DNA of 20,386 bases from Elysia marginata (taxonomy: Eukaryota > Mollusca > Gastropoda > Plakobranchidae): NCBI GenBank assembly GCA_019649035.1, contig BMAT01009238.1, positions 34,825-55,210 on the forward strand. The letters are read 5' to 3'. Below, piece after piece: positions 19,240 through 20,386 of the stretch. Position 1 is the first letter of the stretch; each line of letters starts with the position of its first letter. The notes under the pieces were generated by a model that made no database searches, was not told the DNA's origin, and worked only from the letters and a program-made list of their open reading frames with translations. The position numbers were made by a program, and so were the translations under genes.

Positions 19240-19435
19240 CACTCGGTCGCTCTCTTTCTCGCTCGCTCGGTCGCTCTCTCCCTGTATCTCTTTTTTCTTT
19301 CAATTTATCTATTGATCCTTCTATCTTTGTCTGTCTTTTTGTCTCTCTCAAACTCTTTGTCTCACTATGCCTCTCTTTTTGGCTCCCTGTCTGTCAGTCT
19401 CTCTCTCACTCTCCGTGTCTCTCTCTTTCTCTCAT
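18615..19435 (+). repeat. Segmental tandem duplication, unit 2, with insertion
   Basis: Begins GAATTGACTCAACCGTCC directly after unit 1 and follows it through aaaagaagagg (about 18791). After an extra segment it resumes at CTCAAATCTGCATAAAAGG (about 19018), running through tgctgtggttggcttcatt, a longer (TC)n run (19174-19236) and the decayed CT part (ggtcgctctctcc, tgtctttttgtctctctc). It is about 820 bp, longer than unit 1 because of the extra segment and the longer TC tract. The right limit is approximate because it fades into CT repeats. Confidence 0.85.
18795..19012. mobile_element. MITE-like insertion within duplication unit 2
   Basis: About 218 bases are present in unit 2 but absent from the matching place in unit 1. 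Its ends are imperfect inverted repeats: AGGTCTGGTTAAC at 18797-18809, against AGGTCAACTAGGTTAAC when 18994-19010 is read on the opposite strand. TA dinucleotides lie near both ends, compatible with TA target duplication. The interior has a poly-A run, a G-rich patch (near 18884-18898) and no coding capacity. A deletion from unit 1 is the alternative. Confidence 0.45.
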
Positions 19436-19436
19436 T

Positions 19437-19545
19437 GTACCTTTTTATTCAGCTATCTTTGTCTCTGTCTTTTTGTCTCTCTTCAACTATTTGTCTCCCT
19501 ATGTTCATCTCTTGCCCTCTCTGTCTTTGTCTATCTCTCTGTCCT
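19437..19545 (+). repeat. Partial third repeat of the CT part of the duplicated unit
   Basis: The order ctatctttgtctctg, tctttttgtctctct, caactatttgtctccctatg, ccctctctgtctttg mirrors 18483-18570 in unit 1 and 19308-19400 in unit 2. Only the CT-rich end of the unit is present. Confidence 0.6.
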
Positions 19546-19564
19546 GTCCTGCTCTCTCACATTT

Positions 19565-19621
<57 letters not shown>
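19565..19621. repeat. (TC)n microsatellite
   Basis: TC units with one TTTC interruption near the start, ending sharply at caaactgccc. The overlapping long Ser/Leu frames at 19123-19677 are repeat translations and not a protein. Confidence 0.95.
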
Positions 19622-19622
<1 letters not shown>

Positions 19623-20045
19623 AACTGCCCGTGTTCTAGGACAATTCAGGGTTTTTTTTCTTAGACCAGTGTGTTGAGTTTACTCAGGAAATTCCTTTTA
19701 TTCAAGACACGGATACCGAGCTAGTTGGTCTTTAAAGTACTCGGCAGGGGAAATAACTCGTGGTGTAGCCACAGCAGCTTGTAAAACAAATCATTTTTTA
19801 AAAAATTAGCGTTAGAGCAGCATTCTAGTTATCGTTACAATTAATTTGAGGTATAGTTATCATTTGTAATACCCATGAATATAAATGCAAAGAATTTAAA
19901 AAAGATATTTAACCAGTCATGAAAGGAACGGAAATACGAAAGTACTGGTCATTTGGCTTCACAATAGAAACGTTAAAATGTTTGTTTTGTATCTATTTTA
20001 CCTGCAAAGTTAGTGGCATATTGGTATAATATAGGTATAGTATTT
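19622..20045. other. AT-rich spacer, nothing recognised
   Basis: Single-copy-looking AT-rich sequence between two pyrimidine tracts. No boxes, ends or coding motifs are seen. Confidence 0.55.
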
Positions 20046-20059
20046 ACATATTAATATTC

Positions 20060-20116
20060 TCTCTTTCTGTCTATCTCTGTCAGTCAGTTGTCTGTCTGTC
20101 TTTCTCTGTATCTGTC

Positions 20117-20189
<73 letters not shown>

Positions 20190-20190
20190 T
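20060..20190. repeat. (TCTG)n and (TC)n compound microsatellite
   Basis: Seven clean TCTG units (20121-20148) run into about 15 TC units (to about 20180), with decayed versions on both sides. The Ser/Leu/Val/Cys frame over it is an artefact. Confidence 0.95.
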
Positions 20191-20386
20191 TTTTCTTTCT
20201 CAACTTAAGTTGTGTGTTTGCCTCTCTATGTTTATGTCTCCTTAAAAAAGTTCTTCCTTTTCAAAGGAATAATCTAACTCAAATTTTTTTTTCCAATCAG
20301 TATAGTTTTTTCAAAACTTAGCCTACCTAAGATCAAATTTTGCAAAGTTAAACCAACCTGAAAATCAAGAAACTGCTTAAGAAAAC
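20191..20386. other. AT-rich end of window, nothing recognised
   Basis: T-rich and AT-rich sequence to the end of the window, with no feature supported. Confidence 0.5.

Noticed and set aside
19123..19677. Long open frames of 184 and 178 codons, Ser/Leu-rich
   Set aside because: They run through TC microsatellites, where alternating Ser and Leu codons are forced by the dinucleotide. The overlapping second frame is equally open. No domain is visible.
1..20386. CRISPR array, prophage, operon, toxin-antitoxin or other prokaryotic system
   Set aside because: The repeats are microsatellites and retroelements, with no spaced direct repeats, no compact coding and no ribosome-binding-site-led gene runs. 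The window is eukaryotic in character.

Overview
The window looks like intergenic or intronic DNA from a metazoan nuclear genome. I found no host protein-coding gene, rRNA, functional tRNA, CRISPR array or bacterial-type operon that I can support. The evidence is AT-rich, stop-dense sequence with long A and T runs, many (TC)n/(GA)n microsatellites, several tRNA-derived SINEs and decayed LINE fragments. Together these suggest an invertebrate, perhaps a mollusc or another lophotrochozoan; that placement is inference and not certain. Most open frames fall in low-complexity repeats (Ser/Leu/Phe-rich or Arg/Glu-rich translations), and several lack an ATG.

Layout from left to right. 1-1130: a long degenerate purine-rich block ending at a C homopolymer. 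1342-1925: a (TTG)n run, a tRNA-derived SINE, a 32-bp near-perfect palindrome and an antisense scrap of a LINE reverse transcriptase C-terminus. 1926-3951: AT-rich single-copy sequence with one weak hammerhead-like motif. 3952-5333: a TC block, AT-rich spacer and a GA tract. 5334-7180: AT-rich sequence with one unrecognised open frame. 7181-7600: two tRNA-like heads in tandem, the second starting another copy of the SINE seen at 1455. 8724-9085: GA and TA microsatellites, then an antisense element tail related to the ends of both SINE copies. 9655-10440: pyrimidine-rich DNA containing a tandem duplication. 10861-13500: GA tract, AT-rich DNA, a LINE-like poly-A/TTGAA tail, a tRNA-like head and a small minisatellite. 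13987-14164: TC block.

The best-supported biology is at 14686-15367. A 5'-truncated, broken LINE reverse transcriptase end runs into a (GAA)n tail and is split by an antisense tRNA-derived SINE flanked by 9-bp target-site duplications. An AAT/AAC-rich block follows at 15456-15620. From 15621 to 17750 there is little but AT-rich DNA. 17750-19621 is dominated by pyrimidine repeats. It contains an imperfect tandem duplication with a period of about 517 bp. The second copy carries an extra segment of about 218 bp with inverted-repeat ends, which looks like a MITE-type insertion, and a partial third repeat follows. The window ends with a (TCTG)n/(TC)n tract.

No genes here work together. The history readable from the sequence is retroelement insertion and nesting, microsatellite growth (in one case from a LINE tail), and segmental duplication involving TC tracts. 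I did not find a convincing undescribed functional system.
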